This document shows positions 49,496 through 59,054 of a DNA stretch of 64,000 bases, in pieces (the first letter of the stretch is position 1; each line of letters opens with the position of its first letter). The stretch lies in NCBI RefSeq assembly GCF_009377205.1, contig NZ_VJZE01000002.1, forward strand, positions 34,069 to 98,068, written 5' to 3'. Below the pieces are notes generated by a model. The model searched no databases and was not told the DNA's origin. It saw only the letters and a list, made by a program, of their open reading frames with translations. This DNA is from Streptomyces phyllanthi (GTDB lineage Bacteria > Actinomycetota > Actinomycetes > Streptomycetales > Streptomycetaceae). Position numbers and translations under genes: made by a program.

Positions 49496-50923
49496 TCAGG
49501 CGCGGGCCAGCCACCGCTGCCGCTCGGCATCGGTGACCTGGCGCTGATGGTGGTCGAGTTCCAACTGGGCGAGACGGGCGTAGTGCTCGACCACCTCGGC
49601 GCCGAACGCGTTCTGGGCCAGAGCGCTGCTGTAGAAGGCGGCCAGGGCCTCGGCGAGGGTGAGCGGCACGAGGGTGCCGCTGCTGCGGTAGGCATTACCG
49701 GTCTCTGCGGGGCCGAGGGGGAGCCGCTGCTCGATGCCGTGGTCGATGGCCGCCAGAACCGCAGCTAGGGCCAGGTACGGGTTGGCGTCCGCTCCCGGTA
49801 CGCGGATCTCCAGATGGAGTCCTTCACCGCGGCCGACAACGCGGACGGCGCACGTGCGGTTGTCGCGGCCCCAACTGAGGGTGGTCGGTGCGAAGGAGCC
49901 GGGCGTGAACCGCTTGTAGGAGTTGACGTTTGGTGCGTAGAACGGGCCGAGTTCCGGCAGGCCGTCGAGCAGCCCCGCGATCGCGAGCCGCCCGGTCGGC
50001 GACAGCTCGTGGTCGTTGTCGGGGGCGTGCAGTTGGCTGATGACCTGCGACCACAGGGACACATGCAGGTGCAGACCGTTGGCCCGGCCGGTCTCAGGGG
50101 CGGCCATGAAGGTGGGTGCGAGTCTGGCGCGTGAGCCCAGAGTGCGTACCGCGTGCTTGAAGAGCAGGTGCTGGTCGCAGGCGGCGAGCGCTGGCCCGTA
50201 GGGGAAGGTCACCTCGACCTGGCCGGGGCCGGCTTCGGTCTTGATCGCCTCGATGGGCATGCAGGCGCCGGCGAGCGCACGCTGCAGGCGGCGGAAGAAC
50301 CGATCGGAGACCGGATCGTGGTTAAGGGCGTAGTCCAGGTTTTCCGTCGTCACCGGCCGCAGCCCCTGATAGCCGGTCTGCTCCGCGTCCGCATACGTGC
50401 CCTGGTAGAGGACGAACTCGGTCTCGATGCCCACCTGGGCGTGCAGGCCATGCCGGGCCAGCCGGGTCAGCTGCTGGTGGAGGATCTGGCGGGGAGCGAT
50501 CTCGATGGGCGTGCCACATTCATGCACGGCGTGGCCGAGCACCACGGCGGTACGCGGCATCCACGGCACTACGCGCACGGTCGCCAGGTCCGGCCGCACC
50601 GTCAGGTCCTGATAGCCGGTCTCCCAGGAGGTCAACTCGAAGCCGTCCGTCGGGCTCATCTCGATGTCGGTTGCCAGGATGTAGGCGCACATCTCCGTAC
50701 CGCTGTGGGCGACGCGCTTGAGGAAGTGACCCGCGTCGTACCGCTTCCCTTTCAACCGCCCCTGCAGGTCCGGCACGGCGAGCAGCACTGTGTCGATCGT
50801 GCCTCCCTTGACCAGGTTGCGCAGGTCGGCCAGGGGGGTCGCCTTCTGTGAGCGCCCGCCCGAGGCGGGGGCCGGCGCGGCATTGCGTGCCAGGGCGCCG
50901 TTGTCCGTCGTGGTCCCGGTCAT
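49496..50923 (-). CDS. Glutamine-synthetase-like ligase (gamma-glutamyl amine type)
   Basis: The 475-aa protein has the GS fold: GIETEFVLY (metal Glu, near 175), GPGQVEVTFPYG (near 245), HLHVSLW near 312 and RVPGADANPYLALAAVLAA near 388. It clusters by motif with GlnA3/GlnA4-type enzymes that glutamylate polyamines or ethanolamine, not with GlnA. A 30-residue N-terminal extension is present. ATGA overlap with the upstream permease gene shows coupling; substrate is inferred from the neighbour. Confidence 0.85.
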   Translation of the reverse strand: MTGTTTDNGALARNAAPAPASGGRSQKATPLADLRNLVKGGTIDTVLLAVPDLQGRLKGKRYDAGHFLKRVAHSGTEMCAYILATDIEMSPTDGFELTSWETGYQDLTVRPDLATVRVVPWMPRTAVVLGHAVHECGTPIEIAPRQILHQQLTRLARHGLHAQVGIETEFVLYQGTYADAEQTGYQGLRPVTTENLDYALNHDPVSDRFFRRLQRALAGACMPIEAIKTEAGPGQVEVTFPYGPALAACDQHLLFKHAVRTLGSRARLAPTFMAAPETGRANGLHLHVSLWSQVISQLHAPDNDHELSPTGRLAIAGLLDGLPELGPFYAPNVNSYKRFTPGSFAPTTLSWGRDNRTCAVRVVGRGEGLHLEIRVPGADANPYLALAAVLAAIDHGIEQRLPLGPAETGNAYRSSGTLVPLTLAEALAAFYSSALAQNAFGAEVVEHYARLAQLELDHHQRQVTDAERQRWLARA

Positions 50924-52455
50924 CACACGACCTCGTCTTCGTACGCAGCAACAGGGCGGTCGCGGCTCGGGGCCGGGACGTCGTACGAGCTTTCCCGCTT
51001 GTGCCACCACCCCCAGGCGAGCAGGAGCACTACGAGCAGAGCGACCGGCGCGTAGTTGAACGTCTCGACCGAGATGAGGGCGCCGCCCTCCGGGCGGGTC
51101 TGCGGCAGGCAGAACAGGACGGTCACGAACCCCACCCAGATGACCGCGATCGTGCCCACGGTCACGCCCCAGCGACCCAGGTTCCACGGACCAGGCCGAA
51201 ACCGGTGCCGGTTCTTGACCCGCAGGAAGATCGGGATGGCGTACGCGGGCGTGATACCGATGACGTTGATGCTGGTGATCGCCGCGTACGCCACCGGGCT
51301 GTGGAGGCTCGGCAGGGCCAGCACCGCGGCGCACACCACGGACAGCACCACGGCCTTGCGCGGAGTCCCCGTACGGTGGTCCAACTGGCGCCACAGGCGT
51401 GAGCCCGGCATCGCCGGGTCACGCGAGAACGCGAACACCATCCGGCTGGCGGTGGCGGTCTCGGCGTTGCCGCAGAACAACTGGGCCACGATCACGACCA
51501 AGAGCAGCGCCTTCGCCCCTGCTATGCCCAGGGCATCGAGGAAGATCTGCACCGGCGGCGCCCCCGTCGCCGTGCCCACTGTGCCCGCGTAGTCCTGGAT
51601 CGCGAAGGTGAGCCCGGCCAGCAGCACGAACCCGGCCAGCCACGACCAGCCGATCGCGTGGATGATCCCGCGGGACGCGGACACCTGCGCGTCCGTGGTC
51701 TCCTCCGACAGGTGGGCGGAGGCGTCGTAGCCGCAGAAGGTGTACTGGGCCAGCAGCAGGCCGAGCACCGCCACGTACACGGGGCTGGACCAGCCGGTGT
51801 TGTTGACGAACTCTCCGAACACGAAGTCGGCCGACTGGTGATGGGACGGCACGATCGCCAGCGCGCCGACGATCAGTGTGACGCTGCCCAGGTGCCACCA
51901 GACGCTGATGCTGTTGAGGATGCTGACGAGCCGGACCCCGAACAGGTTCAGGACGAGGTGCAGGGCGAGGATGCACAGGAAGATCACCATGATCTTGCTG
52001 GGCGTCGGCTCGAAGCCCCACTGCAGGTTGAGAAAGGCGCCGGTGAACAGGGCGGCCCCGTAGTCGATGCCGGCGATCGCCCCAAGCAACCCGAGCAGGT
52101 TGAGCCAGCCGGTGTACCAGCCCCACTTCCGGCCGCCGAGCTGCTCCGCCTGGTAGAACAGGGCCCCTGCAGTCGGATAGGCGGAGGTCACTTCAGCCAA
52201 CCCGGCGCCGATGAACATCACCATGGCGCCCACGACGATCCAGCCCCACAGCATCACGGACGGGCCGCCCGTGTTCAAACCGAAGCCGTACAGGGTCATG
52301 CAGCCAGACAAGACGCTGATGACAGAGAAGCTGATCGCGAAGTTCCCGAACGGCCCCATCCGTCGGATCAGTACCGGCTCGTAGCCGAGCTCCCTCAAAT
52401 ACACATCGTCGGGCTTCCTGGGTCTGGCGCGATGATTGGAACCCAAGTGGGGCAT
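50923..52455 (-). CDS. APC-family amino acid / polyamine permease
   Basis: The 510-aa protein has 12 predicted helices and APC motifs (FAISFSVISVLSGCMTLYG first helix, EVTSAYPTAGALFYQAEQLGG, ASRMVFAFSRD). It resembles Streptomyces GABA/ethanolamine-type permeases. CGGAGG lies five bases before the ATG. It overlaps the ligase gene and brings its substrate into the cell, in an uptake-and-glutamylation pair. Confidence 0.88.
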   Translation of the reverse strand: MPHLGSNHRARPRKPDDVYLRELGYEPVLIRRMGPFGNFAISFSVISVLSGCMTLYGFGLNTGGPSVMLWGWIVVGAMVMFIGAGLAEVTSAYPTAGALFYQAEQLGGRKWGWYTGWLNLLGLLGAIAGIDYGAALFTGAFLNLQWGFEPTPSKIMVIFLCILALHLVLNLFGVRLVSILNSISVWWHLGSVTLIVGALAIVPSHHQSADFVFGEFVNNTGWSSPVYVAVLGLLLAQYTFCGYDASAHLSEETTDAQVSASRGIIHAIGWSWLAGFVLLAGLTFAIQDYAGTVGTATGAPPVQIFLDALGIAGAKALLLVVIVAQLFCGNAETATASRMVFAFSRDPAMPGSRLWRQLDHRTGTPRKAVVLSVVCAAVLALPSLHSPVAYAAITSINVIGITPAYAIPIFLRVKNRHRFRPGPWNLGRWGVTVGTIAVIWVGFVTVLFCLPQTRPEGGALISVETFNYAPVALLVVLLLAWGWWHKRESSYDVPAPSRDRPVAAYEDEVV

Positions 52456-52537
52456 AGGACAACCTCCGAGTTATTAGGAGAAACAGACTGGACGTGCTCA
52501 TGCCAATGCGGTTGCGGGGTTGGGCAGCCGAACTCGC

Positions 52538-53542
52538 TCACGGGTGCGGGCCGTCGCGCGACCCGTGGGAGCGGGCGTAGGAGAAGGACTCAGCACGCGC
52601 TCGAAGCAGCAGTGCCTCGCCAGGGTCTGGTCCTGCGGCCCCCTCGTGCACCGAAACCCACGGCTCGCGGGCCGCGTAGGGCCCCATCGCTGCGAACACC
52701 TCAGCGGCTTCTAGATACTGATAGCCCGCCCACAATGCGTAGGCGAGACAGTTCAGATCAGCGACCGAACACTGCCCGACGGGCGTCTTGCGGAACCAGC
52801 CGTGGAAGGCATCCAACGTGTAGTCCCGCGTGGAGGCATGCGCCCACTGCTGCCGCCACAACGGATCGATATGCGATCGTCGGCGCTGCTCGATCTGCGC
52901 GTACGCCGGCAGGAGCAACAAGGGCGACCCCATTGGCCGCTGCGACGCCACCCACCTTCCCAAGTCGAAGACAGCCGCCAAGGACGCGGCCCGCGGTCCG
53001 TCAAGAGCAAGCAGGAATTGCAGCACGCGGTGGTAGGCCTCGCGGTTGTACGGATCGCGCTGGTTGACCTCGTACAGCAGCCCCCAGGGACCGCTCGGCA
53101 GCATCCGCTCGGCGGGCTCCATGCGGTGCTCAGGACGCACCTGCCGGGTGTCGGTCTGCGCCAACGTCACGAGGCACACCCATGGCACGGGATCCTGCGG
53201 GGCGCGACGGGCCGCCAGTAACGCCTCACGCCGCGCCCGGGTCTCGAACTCCCAGGCGTACGGATGCCCTTGGCGGTGTGCGCGTAGCGCGCGCTCTACG
53301 GCGACGCGGGCGCTCATCAACTGCGCGTCGTAGTTCCCGGGCTCTTCGTCGAGCCACACGCTGACCACGTCCGAACGAGCTGCTGCCACGGCCAGCACCT
53401 GAGTGCGCGATGTACGCAATGCCCAATGCGTTCCCGTATCCAGGAGCAGCTTCCCGGCTGTTCGCCAGCGGCCTGTGTCTAGCTCTTCCAAGGCCACGCG
53501 GAGGTCGTCGTCGTGACCCGCCGGGTGATACACAAGCCTCAT
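52538..53542 (-). CDS. Unknown 334-aa helical-repeat protein
   Basis: The ATG at 53542 starts MRLVYHPAGHDDDLR. The rest is helical with a TPR-like look (RREALLAARRAPQDPVPWVCLVTLAQ, YNREAYHRVLQFLLAL, LNCLAYALWAGYQYLEAAEVFAAMGPYA). Streptomyces genomes hold similar proteins, function unknown. It may be co-transcribed with the permease (82-bp gap). Confidence 0.7.
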   Translation of the reverse strand: MRLVYHPAGHDDDLRVALEELDTGRWRTAGKLLLDTGTHWALRTSRTQVLAVAAARSDVVSVWLDEEPGNYDAQLMSARVAVERALRAHRQGHPYAWEFETRARREALLAARRAPQDPVPWVCLVTLAQTDTRQVRPEHRMEPAERMLPSGPWGLLYEVNQRDPYNREAYHRVLQFLLALDGPRAASLAAVFDLGRWVASQRPMGSPLLLLPAYAQIEQRRRSHIDPLWRQQWAHASTRDYTLDAFHGWFRKTPVGQCSVADLNCLAYALWAGYQYLEAAEVFAAMGPYAAREPWVSVHEGAAGPDPGEALLLRARAESFSYARSHGSRDGPHP

Positions 53543-53752
53543 CACGGACCCTCGAATCGAGAACGACGGCGCCCGATGGGCTGAAGACCGCTGGTCACAT
53601 GCGGAACACGAGTAACGCGATGTGAGGTGCGTTTCTGGATGCGCGTGGATGTCATCAAAGGGCCTCAGAAGGATTGGGGGGAGTGAACCACAGAAGATCG
53701 GGCGCGCCCCTTCGGTCAAACGAAGCAACCGTCCGGCTCTGGGTAGACCGCC

Positions 53753-53947
53753 CTAAAAGCGGATCTGGCCGATCATTTCCGCAATATTGGCGACGAAGCG
53801 GTTGACGCTCGGGGCAATCGACGTACTTGCCAGGAAGAAGCCGAAGAGAGTGCATACGATGGCGTGCCCCGCATTCAGTCCGCTCTTCTTGACGAAGATG
53901 AAGACGAGAATGCCCAGGAGTACGACGGCGGAAATGCTAATGGCCAC
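53753..53947 (-). CDS. Small two-helix membrane protein
   Basis: The 64-aa product has two hydrophobic helices (MAISISAVVLLGILVFIFV and AIVCTLFGFFLAST) joined by KKSGLNAGH. Similar small proteins lie near Streptomyces regulator genes and in mobile elements; function unknown. ATG start 276 bp from the operator ahead of the first XRE gene. Confidence 0.65.
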   Translation of the reverse strand: MAISISAVVLLGILVFIFVKKSGLNAGHAIVCTLFGFFLASTSIAPSVNRFVANIAEMIGQIRF

Positions 53948-54295
53948 CGCGCACCACCCGCTGACGACGAGGCACTACTGCCGAGGGAGGCGGCTGAGGC
54001 GAACCGCTGGGTGACAGGAGCAGGCTGCAGGTCGGCCTTGTTCGTCTGGGGGGCGACAACGTGGACTCCGGGAGAGGGAATCAGCGGCAGGTTCGTGATC
54101 CCGTGGCGCGACGAGCGGCAGGTGGACCGAATGATCACGCTCTCGGTCGGTTCATCACTACGCCGTGCTGCGGGAGTCCCAACACTGGCGGCAAAACGTC
54201 CCGTGCACACATTCCGAGGGTGATATCACTTGTGTGATTCCCGCTCCGCCAGAAGTAATTGAGGTTGCGCACGCTCACTCACGGGGAGGCATGAC
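53948..54295. other. Divergent regulatory region of the first XRE gene
   Basis: No gene is supported. It holds the palindrome at 54223-54240 and lies between the small membrane protein and the first zinc-ribbon regulator. Confidence 0.5.
54223..54240. promoter_or_regulatory. 18-bp operator, ATATCAC-N4-GTGATTC
   Basis: Half-sites ATATCAC and GTGATTC flank TTGT, 55 bp before the GTG of the first regulator. The same 7-4-7 layout occurs at 56567, 60358 and 60470, each ahead of a gene set in this cluster, so this is a probable autoregulatory site. Confidence 0.7.
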
Positions 54296-55813
54296 GTGCA
54301 TCAGCAGCCGCTGCGACGCTGCGGCCGGTGCGGCGGCCAGCTGAGCAGCTACAACACGGGCACCCTGTGCTTCGCATGCGCTCGCTCCCACAGCCTGGAT
54401 CACCTCACCCTAACCGTGCCGGAACACGTTTGGTCCGACCCAGACGTCCGCGACGCTCTCGCCACCTGGGACTTTGGCCAGGCCAGCCGCCTGATTCGGC
54501 TGCGGGGCTCACTTCGGCAGGGTGACATGGCTCAACTCACCGGCCTGAGCCAGGCGTTCCTGTCCATGCTGGAGGCCGGAAGCCGTCGCCTCACGAACAT
54601 CGACAAGATCGTCGAGTTCCTGACAGGACTGGACGTGCCTGCGGAGCTCGCCCCGCTTCCCCTCCCCCGAAGCACGGTCGACGCACCAGAACCACCCCGG
54701 GACCAGTTCGCTGGTGACACTGATCCGACCCTGCCCTGGACGACGGCCCGTATGGTGGCAGCACTGGAGACTGCGGTAGGAGGTAGCGCGATGGATCGCC
54801 GACGATTCCTCACCGCGAGCGGCATCGCCTTCACCGCCTTCGTCAACGCGTGGGACACCGCGGAAGCTGAACCTCTCCTCCGCGCCGCGGCGGGAAGCCG
54901 CCTCTCCGACGAACTACTCGATGGCCTTCAGCGCACCACGGACAGTCTTCGGACCATGGACGCGAGCGACGGCAGCGGCACCCTCACGAGCCTCGGCAAC
55001 CGACATCTCCAGTTCCTCAAACACCTCATGGACGAAACGTCGTACGACGAGGCAACGGGTCGACGGCTGGCAGCGATCATCGCCGACACCGCAACGCAAA
55101 CGGGTTGGTTCGTCTTCGACTCGGGCGACCGCGACCGACCGCTCGGCTACCTGTACGCCGCACTGCGCGCTGCCAAGGCCGCACAAGATGTCAGGCTCGG
55201 CGCCGGCGCCTTGTCCTACCTCGCCATCCACGCGTATTCCACCGGAGCCCCGCACCGTGCCGTCACCGCGGCGCAACGGGCCCGCGGCAGGATCAAGAAA
55301 CTCGGCACGCCGGCGCTCGAAGCCATGCTGCTGACCCGACAAGCCCGCGGTCACGCGAAACTCGGCGAACGTCAAGCGTCGCTCACCGCCCTCGGGAAAG
55401 CCGCTGAACTCTGCGCTCAGGGGCGCTCCGAGCACGATCCGGACTGGCTGTACTGGATCAATGAAGGGGAGATCCACGGACAGGCCGGCAGTTGCTACCT
55501 AGATCTCGGCGACCCTCACAGCGCCATCGCCAGCTTCGCCAAGGCGCGGGAAGCACTCAACCCGAGTGACCACCGAACCCGGGGCCTGTTCCTCTCGCGC
55601 GCCGCAATTGCCCACTTCGAGCAAGGCGACCTCGAGGCCGGCAGCGCCACAGCGCATGAAGCCCTGGACCTCGCCGATCAACTCCAGTCGGCCCGCCTGA
55701 GCGACCACATCGACGTCATGCTCCGCCAGCTCCAGCCGGTGATCCACAGCCCGTACGCTCAAGACGTACTGGAACGAGCCGCCGGCATGACGGGGACAGG
55801 GAGCCGAATTTGA
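54296..55813 (+). CDS. Zinc-ribbon XRE regulator with TPR-like sensor domain (paralog 1)
   Basis: The 505-aa protein has an N-terminal zinc ribbon (CGRCGGQL near 10-17, CFACARS near 25-31), an XRE HTH at 60-110 (RQGDMAQLTGLSQAFLSMLEAG) and a large helical C-terminus (170-500) with TPR-like units, a layout used to sense small ligands or peptides. GTG start after GGGGAGG. Its stop overlaps the HAD gene start. A close paralog lies 0.8 kb downstream. An operator lies upstream. Confidence 0.83.
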   Translation: MHQQPLRRCGRCGGQLSSYNTGTLCFACARSHSLDHLTLTVPEHVWSDPDVRDALATWDFGQASRLIRLRGSLRQGDMAQLTGLSQAFLSMLEAGSRRLTNIDKIVEFLTGLDVPAELAPLPLPRSTVDAPEPPRDQFAGDTDPTLPWTTARMVAALETAVGGSAMDRRRFLTASGIAFTAFVNAWDTAEAEPLLRAAAGSRLSDELLDGLQRTTDSLRTMDASDGSGTLTSLGNRHLQFLKHLMDETSYDEATGRRLAAIIADTATQTGWFVFDSGDRDRPLGYLYAALRAAKAAQDVRLGAGALSYLAIHAYSTGAPHRAVTAAQRARGRIKKLGTPALEAMLLTRQARGHAKLGERQASLTALGKAAELCAQGRSEHDPDWLYWINEGEIHGQAGSCYLDLGDPHSAIASFAKAREALNPSDHRTRGLFLSRAAIAHFEQGDLEAGSATAHEALDLADQLQSARLSDHIDVMLRQLQPVIHSPYAQDVLERAAGMTGTGSRI

Positions 55814-56538
55814 CTGGGACCGAGCGGATTCTCGTGCTGTGGGACATCGACCGCACGCTGCTGTACGTCGGCGACATCGACCGACAGGTCTACCGCGAAA
55901 CCTTCGCCGAGATCATCGGGCGCCCCGCAGAACGTCTGCCAGCACGGGGAACCGGCGTCACCATGCCTCTCGCGATCCGGTCACTGCTTCTGGACAACGG
56001 CGTCCCGGAATCCGATGTACCCCACGTGGTGCCACGCATGGTGGACCTCCTTCCACACCGTCTCGCTGCACATTCAACGGACCTGCGCGAGCAGGGCATC
56101 CTCATGCCGGGCGCCATCGCAGCCCTGAAAGCGGTCCACGCGCAGCTGGACTTCGTGCCCACCGTCGTCACGGGGAACCTCAAATCCAACGCGCTTCTGA
56201 AGCTCGAGGCCTTCAACCTCCACGGATTCCTCGACACAGAGATCGGCGGATACTCCTCGGACGACGACCACCGCCCCGCCCTCGTCGCCGTCGCACAGCG
56301 GCGAGCCCAGGCCAAGTACGGGACAGCCTTCACCCGCTCCAACACCGTCATCATCGGAGACTCTCTCGAAGACGTCCGCACGGGACTTGAGGGAGGCGCT
56401 CCCGTGATCGGGGTTCCCTCCGGGAAGATCTCAGCCGACGAACTGGCATCGGCCGGAGCCGACGTCGTCCTCGAGAGCCTCGAAGGCGTACCGCGGCTCC
56501 TTGACGCGATTACGGCAGTCACGCTGGAACGCGCCTGA
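55810..56538 (+). CDS. HAD-superfamily hydrolase beside the XRE regulator
   Basis: The 242-aa product has motif I VLWDIDRTLL (near 9-18), motif II VTGNLKS near 117 and motif IV GDSLEDVRTG near 180, a phosphoglycolate-phosphatase-like HAD; the canonical second Asp of motif I (DxD) is replaced with Asp-Ile-Asp, as is normal. TTG start overlapping the regulator stop (TTGA). Substrate unknown; co-transcription with the regulator suggests pathway or signal processing. Confidence 0.82.
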   Translation: MTGTERILVLWDIDRTLLYVGDIDRQVYRETFAEIIGRPAERLPARGTGVTMPLAIRSLLLDNGVPESDVPHVVPRMVDLLPHRLAAHSTDLREQGILMPGAIAALKAVHAQLDFVPTVVTGNLKSNALLKLEAFNLHGFLDTEIGGYSSDDDHRPALVAVAQRRAQAKYGTAFTRSNTVIIGDSLEDVRTGLEGGAPVIGVPSGKISADELASAGADVVLESLEGVPRLLDAITAVTLERA

Positions 56539-56555
56539 GGTAACCCACAGCCCCT

Positions 56556-56595
56556 CTGAGCTGTCCGTATCACTCCCGTGATACGGACAGCTCAG
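56556..56595. promoter_or_regulatory. 40-bp perfect palindrome: operator and hairpin between HAD and paralog 2
   Basis: Arms of 18 bp (CTGAGCTGTCCGTATCAC and its complement) flank TCCC without mismatch. The centre, GTATCAC-TCCC-GTGATAC at 56567-56584, is the cluster operator; the outer arms can form a terminator hairpin for the HAD transcript. It lies 45 bp before the second regulator start. Confidence 0.75.
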
Positions 56596-56640
56596 TGCCC
56601 GCACGTACGCTGGCGCGCGCAGACGAGGAACGGGGGTGCG

Positions 56641-58116
56641 ATGCGAAAGCATGCTCGCGCTTGTGCCGACTGCGGGTGCCGATTGAGCCAGTACAACCTG
56701 GAAGACCGGTGCGCCGCGTGCGCACGCGGCAAACGGCTCGACGCCCACCCTGGACCGCACGTCCCAGACGAGGTCTGGCTGGACCTCGACCTCCAAGCTG
56801 CCATCGCCGCCTGGGACTTCGGTCGCGCGAGCCGCCTCATTCGCGACAAGGCAGGCCTCCGGCAGGACGACATGGCGTTCATGACCGGGTTGAGCCAGGG
56901 CTTTCTGTCGATGCTCGAAGCCGGGAACCGCCGTTTAACGAACATCGACAAGGCCGCACAGTTCTTGCAGGGCGTCGGAGCACCGGATGCTCTGCTAGGG
57001 CCGCCGTTTCGCGAGCATTCAGCATCCTTCACACCTGCCCACGCGCCGCAACTCGGGCGCGACCGTGACGACGTCCGGCCAGAGACAGGCAACACCACGA
57101 ACTTGAACGAGCTGGCAGCGCAGGCCGCTGCGCGGTCGCTGCAATTCACAGACGAGATCACGAAGACCAACGTGAGCGATGTCGAACTCGAGCGACTTGA
57201 GTCCGCGCTCACCCACATCGCGGTCGACTACGTACACGCTCCACTGCACCAGGTCTTCACCGACCTCGTCTCAACCCGAGACCGCCTCCTCTCCCTGCTG
57301 AGCGGACACCAACCGCTGAGCCAGACCCGCGAACTACTCCTCCTCGCCGGTACGAGCTGCCTCCTGCTCGCCCATGCTTCACAGAACCTCGGGGACGAAG
57401 ACGCCGCGGTCGCACAGCTCCAGGCAGCTTGGACATTCGCCGAGCAGGCCGACAACAACGACCTACGGGCCTGGGTGAAGGGCAGTGCCGCCCTGATCGC
57501 CGAGTGGTCGACTCACCGGCAAACGGCTCTCGACTACACACGACAGGCCATCCGGCTCTCGCCCAGTGGTGAGACTCGGATCCGGATAGCCGCGATTGAA
57601 GCGAGAGCAGCAGCGCGAATCGGAGATCGAAGTGCAGCCATGGCTGCACTCGAGGAGCTCCAGCGTGCCCGTGAGCAGGAGGCGGCCCCGGACGCCCTCA
57701 CCAGGTTCGGCGGACTTCTCACCTTCCCTGAGGCCAAGCAGGAGTACTACATGGGCGGCACCTTCGCCCTGCTCGGCGAACATCAGCGGGCCGAACAGCA
57801 TGCCACCGCAGCAATCGAGTTGTACGAGAGCGGGCCAAAGGTTCAACGGTCATACGGTGACGAGGCTCTAGCCCGGCTCGACATCGTGACAGCGCGTATC
57901 ACTGCCGGGGAGATCGAAGGCGCCGGCGAGCAGCTCCAGCCCCTCCTGGAGCTTCCGGCGAACCAGCGCATTCGACAGCTGGGCGACGCCATGGAGGGAG
58001 TAGCTAGGCTTCTGGAAGAGCCGCGGCTCGCCCGTAGCCGGGTCGCCCGCGAGCTGGCGGACGCAACCCGCGGCTATAAGGCGATCGACACCCAAGCGAA
58101 GGCCCTTACTCCATGA
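56641..58116 (+). CDS. Zinc-ribbon XRE regulator with TPR-like sensor domain (paralog 2)
   Basis: The 491-aa protein has the same plan as paralog 1: Cys ribbon (CADCGCRL, CAACARG) near 8-31, HTH RQDDMAFMTGLSQGFLSMLEAG near 78-100 and a TPR-rich C-terminus (residues 180-480) with little identity in the sensor half. ATG 56641 follows GGGGG. The near-identical HTH implies that both regulators bind the same operators while sensing different signals. Its stop overlaps the kinase-like gene. Confidence 0.82.
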   Translation: MRKHARACADCGCRLSQYNLEDRCAACARGKRLDAHPGPHVPDEVWLDLDLQAAIAAWDFGRASRLIRDKAGLRQDDMAFMTGLSQGFLSMLEAGNRRLTNIDKAAQFLQGVGAPDALLGPPFREHSASFTPAHAPQLGRDRDDVRPETGNTTNLNELAAQAAARSLQFTDEITKTNVSDVELERLESALTHIAVDYVHAPLHQVFTDLVSTRDRLLSLLSGHQPLSQTRELLLLAGTSCLLLAHASQNLGDEDAAVAQLQAAWTFAEQADNNDLRAWVKGSAALIAEWSTHRQTALDYTRQAIRLSPSGETRIRIAAIEARAAARIGDRSAAMAALEELQRAREQEAAPDALTRFGGLLTFPEAKQEYYMGGTFALLGEHQRAEQHATAAIELYESGPKVQRSYGDEALARLDIVTARITAGEIEGAGEQLQPLLELPANQRIRQLGDAMEGVARLLEEPRLARSRVARELADATRGYKAIDTQAKALTP

Positions 58117-58988
58117 CATCGACGGTCTCACCTGAGTCGGCCGCCCGCTTCGCCTGCCGGGCGTCAGGACTGTCAGACCGCTCCCTCACTCAGCTCCACC
58201 AGCACGCCACCTCCGTCTTCCTGCTGGCTGATGAAGGCGTCGTCGTCCGCGTCAGTCCCGCCTCCCAACAGCAGCGGCTGAAGACCGCTGTGGCCCTGAC
58301 CCGCTGGCTCGTCGCGAACGACTTCCCTGCGACAGAACCCGTGAGCGTTCCGCAACCGGTGACATACGAGCCCTACGTCGCAACCTTCTGGCGGCACTAC
58401 CCGCAGCCCCAAGACGGCGCACCGCCCACAGGGCGTCTGGGCACGCTGCTCCGCGCCCTCCACGCCCTGCCGCTGCCCCCGATACCGCTCCCCCAGTACC
58501 GACCGCTCGCCTCACTCAAGAACACCGTGGAATCCAGCACCTATCTGGAGCCGGACCAGCGCGCCTGGCTCACGGTACGAAGAGAAGAACTACTGGACGC
58601 GTACGGATGCCTTGACTTCCCACTGGGCCATGGACACATCCATGGAGACGCATACCCAGGGAACACGCTTTGGGCCCACCAGGACGTCCGACTCGGTGAC
58701 TGGGACGAAGCGGCTCTTGGCCCTCGCGAGATCGATCTGGCCAATACCTTCCAAGGGGTCCGTTTCGGTCGCACCCCCGGAGAACTTGACGAATTCAGCC
58801 AGCAGTACGGATACGACATCAGGCGGTGGTCTGGACTCCGCGTCCTGTGCGAAATCCGGGATCTGCACACCCTCGGCTCCTACATTCGACGTGCAGATCG
58901 CGGAGACATCGCTGCCGCGCAACAGCTTGCCCATCGCATCGAGACGCTCAGAAGCCGCGATGGCCAAGCCCGGTGGGTCGCTGCCTGA
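58113..58988 (+). CDS. Aminoglycoside-phosphotransferase-like protein
   Basis: The 291-aa product has the APH catalytic loop HGDAYPGNTLW (near 178-188), metal Asp in LGDWDEAALGPREIDL (near 194-209) and a Thr/Ser loop near 40. ATGA overlap with the regulator places it in that regulator operon. It may phosphorylate a pathway intermediate or a signal. Confidence 0.83.
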   Translation: MTSTVSPESAARFACRASGLSDRSLTQLHQHATSVFLLADEGVVVRVSPASQQQRLKTAVALTRWLVANDFPATEPVSVPQPVTYEPYVATFWRHYPQPQDGAPPTGRLGTLLRALHALPLPPIPLPQYRPLASLKNTVESSTYLEPDQRAWLTVRREELLDAYGCLDFPLGHGHIHGDAYPGNTLWAHQDVRLGDWDEAALGPREIDLANTFQGVRFGRTPGELDEFSQQYGYDIRRWSGLRVLCEIRDLHTLGSYIRRADRGDIAAAQQLAHRIETLRSRDGQARWVAA

Positions 58989-59054
58989 CATATTCGACGC
59001 CATACATGCGACCGCTGCTCACAGGTCACCTCATTTGGATGGATGAACGGCAGA

